Of a DNA stretch of 64,000 bases, positions 45,314 through 53,803 are shown in pieces. The first letter of the stretch is position 1. Each line of letters opens with the position of its first letter. Below the pieces are notes generated by a model. The model was not told where the DNA came from. It did not search any database and saw only the letters and a list, made by a program, of their open reading frames with translations. Source of the DNA: Bacilli bacterium (GTDB taxonomy: Bacteria > Bacillota_I > Bacilli_A > RF39 > UBA660); NCBI GenBank assembly GCA_017528315.1, contig JAFXOW010000059.1:27382-91381 (forward strand), in the 5' to 3' direction. The position numbers were made by a program, and so were the translations under genes.

Positions 45314-45342
45314 TTGCATTATTTTTGTGTCTCGTTTATTCT
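45314..45342 (+). promoter_or_regulatory. Possible rpoZ promoter
   Basis: TTGCAT (45314-45319), 17 bp, TATTCT (45337-45342), about 24 bp before the GTG start. Confidence 0.45.
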
Positions 45343-45366
45343 AATAATAGAGGGAGAGTGAGACGT

Positions 45367-45564
45367 GTGATATATCCATCTATTGACAAACTTTTAAATA
45401 TCGTATCATCCAAATATGAACTTGTACATATAGCAGCTAAAAGAAGCCGCGAAATATCAGCTAATGGATTCTTGCAAATGCCAAAGCAAAAATATAAAAG
45501 TGAAAAAAACATTGGTAAATGTTTAGAAGAAGTGGCTGAAGGTTTAATTAAAGTTAATAAATAG
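45367..45564 (+). CDS. rpoZ: DNA-directed RNA polymerase subunit omega
   Basis: 65 residues from GTG 45367. YPSIDKLLNIVSSKYELV and AAKRSREI are the omega family pattern, and the length is right. Omega helps assemble the beta' subunit. In Bacillota rpoZ usually lies by gmk; neither gmk nor the other usual neighbours are here. A longer frame reaching back to 45292 would cross the promoter. Confidence 0.85.
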   Translation: MIYPSIDKLLNIVSSKYELVHIAAKRSREISANGFLQMPKQKYKSEKNIGKCLEEVAEGLIKVNK

Positions 45565-45565
45565 C

Positions 45566-45594
45566 TTGACGAATTGTGAAATTTCTATTAAAAT
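45566..45594 (+). promoter_or_regulatory. Promoter of the pilin gene
   Basis: TTGACG (45566-45571), 17 bp, TAAAAT (45589-45594), just after the rpoZ stop. Confidence 0.65.
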
Positions 45595-45619
45595 TTAATT
45601 AGAAGATAGGAGAGAAGTT

Positions 45620-45817
45620 ATGAATAAGAAAGGGCAAGCACTTGTTGAATACGTGCTTATAATTGCACTTATTTCCGTGGTGATAATTGGTATTGTAAAT
45701 ATGTTTGGTGGTTATTTAAAAGACTCGATGACTAAATCATCTTGTGAATTAGTCGGTGAAGAATATCAAAAAGGTGCTAAGGCAGGAGAAGGTACCTGTG
45801 TTCCAAAAAGTAATTGA
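45620..45817 (+). CDS. Flp/type IVb pilin-like protein
   Basis: 65 residues. NKKGQALVEYVLIIALISVV has the Flp pilin layout: a short basic head, Gly at the prepilin peptidase site, Glu at +5 from it, and one hydrophobic helix. The C-terminal part carries two Cys. Pilins of this type are exported by Tad systems; no TadABC or prepilin peptidase gene lies in the window. It has its own promoter. Confidence 0.75.
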   Translation: MNKKGQALVEYVLIIALISVVIIGIVNMFGGYLKDSMTKSSCELVGEEYQKGAKAGEGTCVPKSN

Positions 45818-45842
45818 CATTTTGTTAGTTACTTTTTATAAT
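45814..45842 (+). promoter_or_regulatory. Consensus promoter of yfmF-yfmH
   Basis: TTGACA (45814-45819), 17 bp, TATAAT (45837-45842): perfect. Its -35 overlaps the stop codon of the pilin gene. Confidence 0.85.
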
Positions 45843-45893
45843 ATAATTTAATAAATTGGCATATTATGGGAACAATAAAAAAGGAGGTATATA

Positions 45894-47162
45894 ATGACTG
45901 AAAAAATAATTGATTTAAAATATGGAAAGTTACATTTAATTAAAACTAAAAAATTTAGATCAATAAATATAAAAGTTTTATTAAAAGATAGAATTGTTAA
46001 AAGTGATATTACTAAACGAAATTTATTAACCGATTATTTAGTAGCAAGTACCAAAAAATATAATACAAGAAGAAAACTTTCTTTAAAAATACAAGATTTA
46101 TATTCGCTTTTTATTGGAAGTTTTAATACTAGAATTGGTAATATGTTAGTAACACGTTTTAATATGTCTTTATTAAATCCCAAATATACAGAAGAGTCTA
46201 TGTTAGTAGAAAGTCTTGATTTGCTTCATGAAATAATATTTAATCCAAATGTAAAAAATAACAAATTAGATACAGATATATTTAATATCGTTAAGAAAGA
46301 TTTAGAAAGTGAAATTAAAACGGTTAAAGAAAATTCTCGAATGTATGCTAATGTTCGTATGTTAGAAAATTTAGGTGATCTTCCATATTCTTATCGCGGA
46401 TTTGGTTATTTAGAAGATTTAGAGTCAATAGATGAAAAAAATTTATATCTTTATTATAAAGAATTTCTTTTTAAAAGTGATGTTGATATATATGTAGTAG
46501 GAGATTTTAATGAAAAAGAAATGATATCACTAGTAAAAGAAAAATTAAATTTTAGTACAATAAAGAAAGATAAAAAAGATATTATTATTTATCATGACAA
46601 AATATTAAAAAAGCCTAAAGAAGTTATAGAAAGTGAAAATTTTAATCAATCAAAACTTTCAATTGGATGCAAATTAATGAATTTAAATGAATTTGAGTGG
46701 AAATATGTTATAAATCTATACAATATGATACTTGGAGGAGGATTTAATTCTAAATTTATGCAAATTATAAGAGAAAAAAATTCTTTAGCTTATTATATAT
46801 CATCAAGTATTAATAAAGCTGATAATTTACTTATAATAAATTCAGGTATTAGTAAAGAAAATTATCTAGAAGTAATTCAAAATATTTTTGATATTATGAA
46901 AAAAATGAGTAAAAATTTTGTAAGCGAAAAAGAACTTGCTAATGCTAAAATCGAATATTTAAGTTTATTAGAAGAATCCTTAGATAATCAAGATAATGTG
47001 TTAGAAAATATGGTAGCCAAAGATTTACTTAATCTTGATGAATTAGATAAACGACGCGAAGAAATTTTAAAAGTTACAATTGATGATATCAAATGTGTTT
47101 CAAAGAAAGTATTTATAGATACTATTTATTTGCTTAAGGGGGATATGAATGAAGAAAAATAG
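45894..47162 (+). CDS. yfmF: YfmF-like M16-family protein (EF-P modification-associated), non-catalytic
   Basis: 422 residues. Insulinase (M16) fold, but the HxxEH zinc motif is missing at the expected N-terminal position; NTRRKLSLKIQDLYSLF is as in YfmF/YmfF. In Bacillus it pairs with a catalytic YfmH-type partner and is linked to the 5-aminopentanol modification of elongation factor P. It overlaps yfmH by 14 bp. AAGGAGGTATATA site. Confidence 0.85.
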   Translation: MTEKIIDLKYGKLHLIKTKKFRSINIKVLLKDRIVKSDITKRNLLTDYLVASTKKYNTRRKLSLKIQDLYSLFIGSFNTRIGNMLVTRFNMSLLNPKYTEESMLVESLDLLHEIIFNPNVKNNKLDTDIFNIVKKDLESEIKTVKENSRMYANVRMLENLGDLPYSYRGFGYLEDLESIDEKNLYLYYKEFLFKSDVDIYVVGDFNEKEMISLVKEKLNFSTIKKDKKDIIIYHDKILKKPKEVIESENFNQSKLSIGCKLMNLNEFEWKYVINLYNMILGGGFNSKFMQIIREKNSLAYYISSSINKADNLLIINSGISKENYLEVIQNIFDIMKKMSKNFVSEKELANAKIEYLSLLEESLDNQDNVLENMVAKDLLNLDELDKRREEILKVTIDDIKCVSKKVFIDTIYLLKGDMNEEK

Positions 47163-48432
47163 TTTTGAAAATCTTGAACAAAATATTTATAATTTTAAAA
47201 CTAAAAATGGCTTAGATGTAAATATTATTCCTTTTAAAAATAAAAAAAATTATTATATTATCTTAGGAACCAAATATGGTTCTAGGGATATAGAATTTTT
47301 AATTAATAGCAAGAAATATAAGACGCCATTTGGAACAGCTCATTTTTTAGAGCATAAAATGTTTGAAATGGAAGATAAATTTGATCCATTTAAGTTTTTT
47401 TCAGAAAGTGGAGCTAGTACTAATGCTTCGACAACTTTTGACAATACAAGATATTATGTTTGGGGGGTTAATGATTTAGAAAGGAATTTAAGTTATTTAT
47501 TAGATTTTGTATATACACCTTATTTTACGGATAAAAACGTTGAAAAAGAAAAAGGAATAATTAAAGAAGAAATATTAATGTATGAAGATGATCCTGAATG
47601 GGCAATGGATGATTTAATGCGAAAAAATTTATTTTATAAATTACCTATACGAGAAAAAATAGCTGGAACTGTTGAAAGCGTTACATGTATTACCAAAGAA
47701 GATTTATATAATGCTTATAATACCTTTTATAATCCTAGTAATATGTTTTTAGTAATTGGGGGAAATGTTGATCCTAATAGTATTGAAAATTTAATAATGG
47801 AACATGAAAAACTTAATAAAATTAAAAAAATAGAAAATATAAAACATGTCAAATATGATGAACCAAATGATGTTAAAGAAGAATTTGAAAAACTTTATAT
47901 GAATGTATTAATTTCCAAACTAAGATTTAGTATAAAAATAAACAAAAATAATTTTAAAGATTTTAGTGATATTGAAATAAATATGTATATGGGTGTTATT
48001 ATGGCTAATTTATTTGGTAGTACATCCATCTTTAAAGAAAGAGTTACTAAAGAACATTTAACCAGTGGTTTTTATGTAGAAAAAAACAATTTTGATAATT
48101 TTTTAACTTTAGATATAACAGCTGAAAGTGATAAAGCAGATATGTTTATTGATGAGTTAAAAGATACTTTAAAAAATATTAAAATTAAAACTGCAGATCT
48201 AGAACGAATAAAAAAAGTCTGGATTGCTAGTGAAATAAGAATGATTGATAATATTGAATTAACAGTTGATAATGTATATAGCGATTTAATAACATACAAT
48301 AAAGTCTATTTAAATAGAGTAGAATTAATTAAAAGTTTAAATATTAAAAAATTAAATAAATTTATTAAAAAGTTAGATTTAACTAATCAAAGTTTAGTAA
48401 TGGTTTTTCCAAACAGCGAAAGATATCTGTAA
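47149..48432 (+). CDS. yfmH: YfmH-like M16 zinc peptidase (EF-P modification-associated)
   Basis: 427 residues. AHFLEHKMFEM carries the inverted zinc motif HxxEH (about residues 65-69), with the downstream Glu pair in KEEILMYEDDPEW. M16B peptidase acting together with the non-catalytic YfmF. Soluble. Its stop lies within the terminator stem. Confidence 0.88.
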   Translation: MKKNSFENLEQNIYNFKTKNGLDVNIIPFKNKKNYYIILGTKYGSRDIEFLINSKKYKTPFGTAHFLEHKMFEMEDKFDPFKFFSESGASTNASTTFDNTRYYVWGVNDLERNLSYLLDFVYTPYFTDKNVEKEKGIIKEEILMYEDDPEWAMDDLMRKNLFYKLPIREKIAGTVESVTCITKEDLYNAYNTFYNPSNMFLVIGGNVDPNSIENLIMEHEKLNKIKKIENIKHVKYDEPNDVKEEFEKLYMNVLISKLRFSIKINKNNFKDFSDIEINMYMGVIMANLFGSTSIFKERVTKEHLTSGFYVEKNNFDNFLTLDITAESDKADMFIDELKDTLKNIKIKTADLERIKKVWIASEIRMIDNIELTVDNVYSDLITYNKVYLNRVELIKSLNIKKLNKFIKKLDLTNQSLVMVFPNSERYL

Positions 48433-48450
48433 ATTTTGCTGTTTTTTTTC
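48411..48450 (+). terminator. Terminator of yfmF-yfmH
   Basis: AAACAGCGAAA pairs with TTTTGCTGTTT (one G-U) and is followed by T; the 5' arm is in the last codons of yfmH. Confidence 0.7.
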
Positions 48451-48516
48451 TTTTTTGTATAGATTTTTTTTATTATTTGTGATACTATTATTTTAGATTA
48501 AGAATAGAGGGATTAT

Positions 48517-49788
48517 ATGAAGAAGTTAGGTTTATTTTTATTTTTGTTTTTAGCATTTTTTATAAATGTTAAAGCTGAAGAGTATCTTACGGATATATTA
48601 GTTGATAATACATCTATATTTGAAGGTGGTAAATTTGATTATGAATATTCAGTTGATAGTAGTAAAACAACTATAAAATTGGATTATAGATATGATCAAA
48701 GTAATTTTTTTGGAATGGGAGATATTGGAAGTCAAAATTTAAACTATGGAGCTAATATTTTTACATATGTTCTTACTAATCGAGAAAATGCTGATGATTC
48801 TAAAACTTATACTATTAAAGTAAATCGTCCAGATACGAGGAGTGGTGATAATAGTTTAACTAGTCTTATCGTAGGAAATCAAAAGATAGTTTTAGGAGAT
48901 ACTAACGAATATAGTGTGTCTTTCGATACTAAAACTACTAGTGTTGAAATAAAAGCAACCCTTCCAAATGGAGCGTCTTTTGTTGATGGATATGGTGAAA
49001 GAGTAGGTAGTAATGCTGTTAAACTTTCAAGTGATAAAACAACCGTAGAAGTAAAAGTAAAAGCTGAAAATGAAAGTATTAGAAATTATACAATTCATAT
49101 TAATAAAACTAACGTTCAAAGTAATGATGCCACTCTAAAGAGTTTAAAAATAGAAGGAGTAGATTTTGACTTTAAAAGTGATAAGCTTGAATATGATTTG
49201 AGTGTTGAATATAAAATTACTAAAGTTAAGATAAATGCAGTTAAAAATAATGATAAAGCAAATCTTGATTATTCTGAAAATGTTACTCTTAAAACAGGAA
49301 CTAATTTAGTAGAAATAAAAGTAACAGCTGAAGATGGAACAGTAAAGACTTATAAATTAAATATTACAAGAGAAGAAGAAATTCCAATTGTAAAGGATAT
49401 AACGATAACGGGTATAAATTTTGAATTTAAACCAAAAACTTATAATTATAAAATAGAAACAACTTTATCTAAATTAGATTTTAATGTTACTTTATCAGAT
49501 GAAGATGCAACTAGTGAAATAACTGGTAATGAGAATTTAAAAAATGGTAGTATTATAAAAATAGAAGCTAAAGATGGAGAGGAAAGTGTTTTATATACTT
49601 TTAGAATTATAAATAAAGAAGAAGATAAAGAGGAAGATGTATCAACTACAACAACTGGAAATTCTTCTAATAATCTAAACGAGTTTTTAAAAGAAAATGA
49701 AATGATTATGAGTTTAGTAATTTTAGGGATAGGAATTTTTTCAACTTTAGTTGCTGTTGTTATGAAACGTAAAAGTAAAATTATGTAA
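48517..49788 (+). CDS. Surface protein with cadherin-like beta-sandwich repeats
   Basis: 423 residues. Signal peptide (LFLFLFLAFFINVKA, cleavage near residue 20), then about four cadherin-like (PF12733-type) domains of ~80-90 residues, each with a L..L.V..G or SLKIEGVDF start and an E-x-G-T-x-K-TYKLNI end. A Glu/Ser/Thr stretch follows, then a C-terminal membrane helix (MSLVILGIGIFSTLVAVVM) and basic tail. Extracellular, anchored by the C terminus; binding partner unknown. Confidence 0.8.
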   Translation: MKKLGLFLFLFLAFFINVKAEEYLTDILVDNTSIFEGGKFDYEYSVDSSKTTIKLDYRYDQSNFFGMGDIGSQNLNYGANIFTYVLTNRENADDSKTYTIKVNRPDTRSGDNSLTSLIVGNQKIVLGDTNEYSVSFDTKTTSVEIKATLPNGASFVDGYGERVGSNAVKLSSDKTTVEVKVKAENESIRNYTIHINKTNVQSNDATLKSLKIEGVDFDFKSDKLEYDLSVEYKITKVKINAVKNNDKANLDYSENVTLKTGTNLVEIKVTAEDGTVKTYKLNITREEEIPIVKDITITGINFEFKPKTYNYKIETTLSKLDFNVTLSDEDATSEITGNENLKNGSIIKIEAKDGEESVLYTFRIINKEEDKEEDVSTTTTGNSSNNLNEFLKENEMIMSLVILGIGIFSTLVAVVMKRKSKIM

Positions 49789-49840
49789 AAATGATTGTAT
49801 AAAAATATAACATTTGATATTCTTAAATTAGGTGAAAAGA

Positions 49841-50446
49841 ATGGCAAAGTTATATTTTTTTTATGGAGCAATGAATAGTGGAAAAACAACGAGAATCTTA
49901 CAATGTGATTATAATTATACGGAAAGAGGTATGAGAGCTGTTATAATGAAACCATCTACTGATACTAAAGGACAAGATAAGATAGTATCTCGAATTGGCT
50001 CAACCAAAAAAGTTGACTATTTAATAAAAAAAGATGATGATATTTTTGAAATTATTGTTAATGAATATAATCATGTAGATTTAATACTAGTAGATGAAGC
50101 TCAGTTCTTGACAACCAGACAGGTAAATCAATTAATGGATATAGTAATAGATTTAGAAATTCCAGTTATGTGTTATGGATTAAGAACCGATTTTAAAGGT
50201 AATGGTTTTCCTGGAGCGAGACGTTTACTTGAAATTGCTCATGAAATAACGGAAATTAAAACAATCTGTGAATGTGGTAAAAAAGCTATGTTTAATGTTC
50301 GATTAATTGATGGAAAAGTAGTTACTGAAGGAGAAAGTGTTGCCATAGATGGAGAAGGAGAAGTTACATATACAGTTGCTTGTAGTAAATGTTTTAGAAT
50401 GAAAACTAGAAAAAAATTTGATCATCCTGAAACTAAATATGAATAA
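49841..50446 (+). CDS. tdk: Thymidine kinase
   Basis: 201 residues from ATG 49841 (TTAGGTGAAAAGA site). P-loop GAMNSGKTTRI, DEAQFL, and the C-terminal zinc module (ICECGKKAMF, ACSKCF) are type II thymidine kinase features. Salvage of thymidine to dTMP. Closed by a terminator. Confidence 0.95.
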   Translation: MAKLYFFYGAMNSGKTTRILQCDYNYTERGMRAVIMKPSTDTKGQDKIVSRIGSTKKVDYLIKKDDDIFEIIVNEYNHVDLILVDEAQFLTTRQVNQLMDIVIDLEIPVMCYGLRTDFKGNGFPGARRLLEIAHEITEIKTICECGKKAMFNVRLIDGKVVTEGESVAIDGEGEVTYTVACSKCFRMKTRKKFDHPETKYE

Positions 50447-50454
50447 ATATAAAA

Positions 50455-50485
50455 ATGACAATTTATGTAAAAAATTGTTGTTTTT
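50455..50485 (+). terminator. Terminator of tdk
   Basis: GACAATTT and AAATTGTT pair across a short loop and lead to TTTTTTG. Confidence 0.65.
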
Positions 50486-50568
50486 TGTATTTAACTCTCC
50501 AAATTTATAATTAAAATTGTTATAATTATATTGTTTGTTCAAATAAAAATAGAAGTGAGGTAGTAGTG

Positions 50569-50631
50569 ATGAAGAATTACATTAATAAATTAGCATACTT
50601 AAAAAGGAATAGGTATGAATTTAAAAGATAA
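50569..50631 (+). CDS. Short leader ORF (20 aa) upstream of the AlkD-like gene
   Basis: ATG 50569 is preceded by GTGAGGTAGTAGTG and encodes 20 basic residues (MKNYINKLAYLKRNRYEFKR). Its stop at 50631 lies 17 bases inside the next gene. Placement suggests a translated leader or coupling ORF; coding status is uncertain. Confidence 0.35.
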   Translation: MKNYINKLAYLKRNRYEFKR

Positions 50632-51334
50632 ATTTGATAAAGAAAAATATCAAGAATTACTAAAGTATTTAGATAGTATAAAAGATTTAAAATATCTAGA
50701 ATTTCAAAAAAAAATAGTGGTATGCGATAATGTAATTGGAGTCAGAACAAATGAATTAAAAAAGATAGCTAAAGAAATAAGTAAAGGAGATTATGATAGT
50801 TTTATAGAAAATAATACTAGTAATTTATATGAACTTATTTTAATTGAAGGATTTATCTATGGTTATTTAAAAATACCATTTAATGATTTAATAAAATATT
50901 TAGATAAATATTTATTAAAACTTAATTCTTGGGGACAGGTAGATTTAGTAGTTTCTAATTTAAAAATATTTAAAAAAGATCAAAAACTAGGATTTCCCTA
51001 TGCTAAAAACTTAACAAGAAATAAGAATAGATTTATTAAAAGATTTGGTATTATTATTTTGCTTAATTATTATTTACACGACGAATATATTGATAAAGTA
51101 CTAGATTTAGTATCTAAGATTAAAAGTGATGATTATTATGTTAAAATGGCTATGTCATGGTTAATGTCTATTTCTTATATTAAATATAAAGAAAAAACCT
51201 TAGTTTATTTAGTTAATATTAAAGATGAATTTGTCTATAATCAAGCTTTAAATAAAATTGTTGATTCTAGAAGAATAAGTGATGATGAGAAAAAATTTAT
51301 TAAGAATTTAAAACGAGTAAAAGAAAAAAATTGA
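50615..51334 (+). CDS. AlkD-like DNA alkylation repair protein
   Basis: 239 residues, all helical HEAT-like repeats. GVRTNELKKIAKEI, LNSWGQVDL and KRFGIIILLNYYL match the AlkD family (Trp, Asp and Arg at the lesion-binding positions). Such glycosylases remove bulky N3/N7-alkyl purines. The 20-residue ORF overlaps its start, and AAAGGAATAGGT is its ribosome site. Confidence 0.85.
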   Translation: MNLKDKFDKEKYQELLKYLDSIKDLKYLEFQKKIVVCDNVIGVRTNELKKIAKEISKGDYDSFIENNTSNLYELILIEGFIYGYLKIPFNDLIKYLDKYLLKLNSWGQVDLVVSNLKIFKKDQKLGFPYAKNLTRNKNRFIKRFGIIILLNYYLHDEYIDKVLDLVSKIKSDDYYVKMAMSWLMSISYIKYKEKTLVYLVNIKDEFVYNQALNKIVDSRRISDDEKKFIKNLKRVKEKN

Positions 51335-51357
51335 CTTTAGTTAGCCAATTTTTTTAA
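51327..51357. terminator. Two-way terminator
   Basis: AAAAATTG and CAATTTTTTT pair around an ~11-base loop between the AlkD-like gene and the convergent ferredoxin gene. Confidence 0.6.
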
Positions 51358-51545
51358 TCTTTAATTTCTTCTATTGCACTAGTTGGACAACTTTCTATAG
51401 CATCAACTACATTATCTTTATACTCTACAGGAACTTCTTCTACTTTAACGGTTGAACATCCATCAACTACTTCAAATACATTTTCGCATACACCTTCACA
51501 ATATCCGCAACCAATACAATTATCTTCATTTATTTTAATTTTCAT
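51354..51545 (-). CDS. Ferredoxin, single [4Fe-4S] cluster
   Basis: 63 residues. CIGCGYCEGVC plus ESCPTSAI at the C-terminal end supply the four cluster cysteines (CxxCxxC...CP); two more Cys are present. Acidic, small electron carrier. GGAGGT lies before the start. Confidence 0.92.
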   Translation of the reverse strand: MKIKINEDNCIGCGYCEGVCENVFEVVDGCSTVKVEEVPVEYKDNVVDAIESCPTSAIEEIKD

Positions 51546-51613
51546 ATTATAACCTCCAATTTAATTATATAAATTATTTAAAAAATAAGCAAGACTTTTT
51601 TCTTTTTAGATGA

Positions 51614-51619
51614 TATAAT
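51614..51619 (+). promoter_or_regulatory. -10 box of the HTH membrane regulator
   Basis: TATAAT in a T-rich context, 28 bp before ATG 51642. Confidence 0.4.
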
Positions 51620-51641
51620 AAACATAGTGGAGTTGATGGAG

Positions 51642-52331
51642 ATGGATAATGAAAAAATTGCTGAATTTATTAAAAAAATTAGAACGGATAATAATTTAAC
51701 TCAAAAAGATTTAGCAGATAAATATTCAGTTACTTATCAAGCTGTTTCTAAATGGGAAAATGCTAAAAATATACCAGATCTCTCTCTTTTAATTCAAATG
51801 GCTAATGATTATAATGTAGATTTATCAAATATTTTAAATATAGATATAAAAAACAATAAAAAAGATAATAAATTAAAATATATTTATATAATAATTGGTT
51901 TAATATTAATAGTTGGAATAATTATATTTATAATATTTAATAATAATTCTTCTTTTGAATTAAAAACTATTAAATCAACTTGTAGTGATTTTGAAGTATT
52001 TGGAAGTGTTGCATACGATTCTAAAAAGTCCTCTATTTATATAGCTAATATTAATTATTGTGGAAAAGAAGATAGTAATATATATCAAAAGTTAACTTGT
52101 AGTTTATATGAAAAAAATAATAATACAATAACGGAAATAAGTGTTTGTGATAGTAAAAATGATATTACTTTAGAAGAATATTTAAAAAACATTAAATTTA
52201 ATATAGATGATTATGAAAAGAAATGTAAAACATATGGAGATGACACTTTATATTTAGAAATAAATGCCTATAATGAAGATAATTTTACTAAAACTTATAA
52301 AATACCTTTATCGGTAGATAAAAATTGTTAA
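51642..52331 (+). CDS. XRE-family HTH regulator with a membrane helix
   Basis: 229 residues from ATG 51642 (GTGGAG site). N-terminal Cro/CI-type helix-turn-helix (KIRTDNNLTQKDLADKYSV, QAVSKWENAKNIPDLSLL, residues 5-58), a membrane helix (about 75-100), and a ~120-residue extracytoplasmic domain with several Cys. It could sense an outside signal and regulate nearby genes; the lipoprotein downstream is an obvious candidate. Inference. Confidence 0.8.
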   Translation: MDNEKIAEFIKKIRTDNNLTQKDLADKYSVTYQAVSKWENAKNIPDLSLLIQMANDYNVDLSNILNIDIKNNKKDNKLKYIYIIIGLILIVGIIIFIIFNNNSSFELKTIKSTCSDFEVFGSVAYDSKKSSIYIANINYCGKEDSNIYQKLTCSLYEKNNNTITEISVCDSKNDITLEEYLKNIKFNIDDYEKKCKTYGDDTLYLEINAYNEDNFTKTYKIPLSVDKNC

Positions 52332-52340
52332 ATAAATATT

Positions 52341-52397
52341 CAACTTAAAGTTTAGTTAATTCAACTTCTATTTTATTGAACTTTAAGTTGTTTTTTT
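52341..52397 (+). terminator. Terminator after the HTH gene
   Basis: CAACTTAAAGTT and AACTTTAAGTTG form a 12-bp stem with a long loop followed by seven T. Confidence 0.75.
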
Positions 52398-52422
52398 ATA
52401 GAATGGTTTTGAGGTGATAAAA

Positions 52423-53091
52423 ATGAAAAAATATTTGATGTTGATTTTAATTCTATTAATGTTTGTTTGTAGTGGTTGTAGTAATAATAATAGTGCTTTA
52501 GAATTTAAAAAAGATTATGAATCTATTAATGGTACAACTAATAAAAATGGCAAGGAGCATAGAACGGTTACTATAAGTGAAGATAATCCTTATGAAAAAG
52601 TGCAAGCTAAAGATATTTTAGATAGGATTGATAAGAAGGAAACTTTTTATGTTTATTTTGGAGATAAACTTTGTCCATGGTGCCGTAGTGTTATAGAAAA
52701 ATCTATTGAAATTGCTAGTAAAAATAAAATAACTAAAATATATTATGTTCCAATTTGGAATGATGATGGAGAAGAAATACTTCGTGATAAATTTGAACTA
52801 GTAGATGGAGAATTAACTAAAACAATAGAAGGAGCAAGTGAATATCAAAAATTACTTCAAGTATTTGAACCACTTCTTAGTGAATATAACTTAACTGATA
52901 GTGAAGGAAACAAAATAGCAACGGGTGAAAAGCGTATATATGCCCCAAACTTTATTTATATAGAAAAGGGTGTACCTAAAAGATTAGTAACTGGAATAAG
53001 TGAAAAACAAACAGATTCAAGAGGAGAACTAACAAAAGAAATATTAGAAGATGAAACAAATATTTTCCAAGAATTTTTTAAAAATGAATAA
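52423..53091 (+). CDS. Thioredoxin-fold lipoprotein
   Basis: 222 residues from ATG 52423 (GAGGTGATAAAA site). A lipoprotein signal (lipobox VCSGC, Cys near residue 20) precedes a thioredoxin-like domain with the CPWC active site (FGDKLCPWCRS, about residues 80-90). Acts outside the membrane, probably in disulfide exchange. Its partner reductase is not in the window. Confidence 0.82.
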   Translation: MKKYLMLILILLMFVCSGCSNNNSALEFKKDYESINGTTNKNGKEHRTVTISEDNPYEKVQAKDILDRIDKKETFYVYFGDKLCPWCRSVIEKSIEIASKNKITKIYYVPIWNDDGEEILRDKFELVDGELTKTIEGASEYQKLLQVFEPLLSEYNLTDSEGNKIATGEKRIYAPNFIYIEKGVPKRLVTGISEKQTDSRGELTKEILEDETNIFQEFFKNE

Positions 53092-53122
53092 TAAAAGAAG
53101 TTTTTAAAAAATTCTTTTTTTC
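53092..53122 (+). terminator. Weak terminator
   Basis: AAAGAAGTTTTT and AAATTCTTTT pair imperfectly and are followed by T. Confidence 0.4.
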
Positions 53123-53230
53123 TTTAATTATATTAATATTTACTATATCTTCAATCTGTGGTAAAATCAATTAGTAATAATTAGTTTTGTTTATATATGG
53201 TAATATTATAAATAAGTTGGAGAAATAGGA

Positions 53231-53473
53231 ATGAAAAAAAGTAGATGGTTTAATTTCTTATATTTAATATTGTTTTTATGGATAGTAGGATTTCCAATAA
53301 ATACTTTGGCTAGTAGTACTTCTGAATATTTGGATACTTCAGAATTTTATGAATGGGTAAAGGAAGTTACACCTATATCAAAACAATTGTGTGTTTACGG
53401 TGATTCTAACAGTAAAGTTCCAAAAGTAAAACTAATACAACAGATGATGAACAAAAAAAAGACTCATAATTAA
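53231..53473 (+). CDS. Small secreted hypothetical protein
   Basis: 80 residues. A signal peptide (FLYLILFLWIVGFPINTLA, cleavage near residue 27) and a short mature part with one Cys. Shine-Dalgarno GGAGAAATAGGA is convincing. Its short length and position next to decayed sequence leave open that it is a truncated gene. No family recognised. Confidence 0.45.
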   Translation: MKKSRWFNFLYLILFLWIVGFPINTLASSTSEYLDTSEFYEWVKEVTPISKQLCVYGDSNSKVPKVKLIQQMMNKKKTHN

Positions 53474-53803
53474 ATTTAGATTTAATAATTATTATTAAAA
53501 GATTATTTTTTCAGTGTGATAATAATATAATTATATGATAAAGGAGAATAAAATTTATGAAAAAAATACATTTGAAAATACATCAGGAGATTTATTAAGA
53601 ATTCAAGCTGGTAAATGGAGACAACCTAAGGAGTGAAAGAAAAAAGATAAGCGATGAAATAGGACAACTATTTAAAGAGAAAATAAATTAAATAAATAGA
53701 GATTAATTTCTTTATTTATTTTTTAGTAAAATAATAAAAAAAAATACTTAATATATTTCAATAAATTTGTTTATATGATATTATGGTACTTGAGGGATTT
53801 TAT
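53474..53803. other. Intergenic stretch with decayed coding fragments
   Basis: About 330 bp. One frame (53535-53636) reads 33 residues (KNTFENTSGDLLRIQAG type); a second frame over 53614-53691 reads DNLRSERKKISDEIGQLFKEKIN, a charged helical stretch that would join only with frameshifts. A palindrome with T-rich tail (53690-53726) looks like a terminator. The fragments suggest a decayed gene of unknown identity. Confidence 0.4.
53690..53726 (+). terminator. Possible terminator
   Basis: ATAAATAGAGA pairs with TCTTTATTTAT (one G-U), followed by TTTTT. Confidence 0.45.

Noticed and set aside
45292..45366. Longer N-terminus of omega from 45292
   Set aside because: It would run through the promoter-like boxes and add hydrophobic residues absent from the omega family; the GTG at 45367 fits family length.
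53558..53599. 13-codon ORF with AAGGAG site
   Set aside because: Too short, no conserved context, and it lies in a stretch with other decayed frames.
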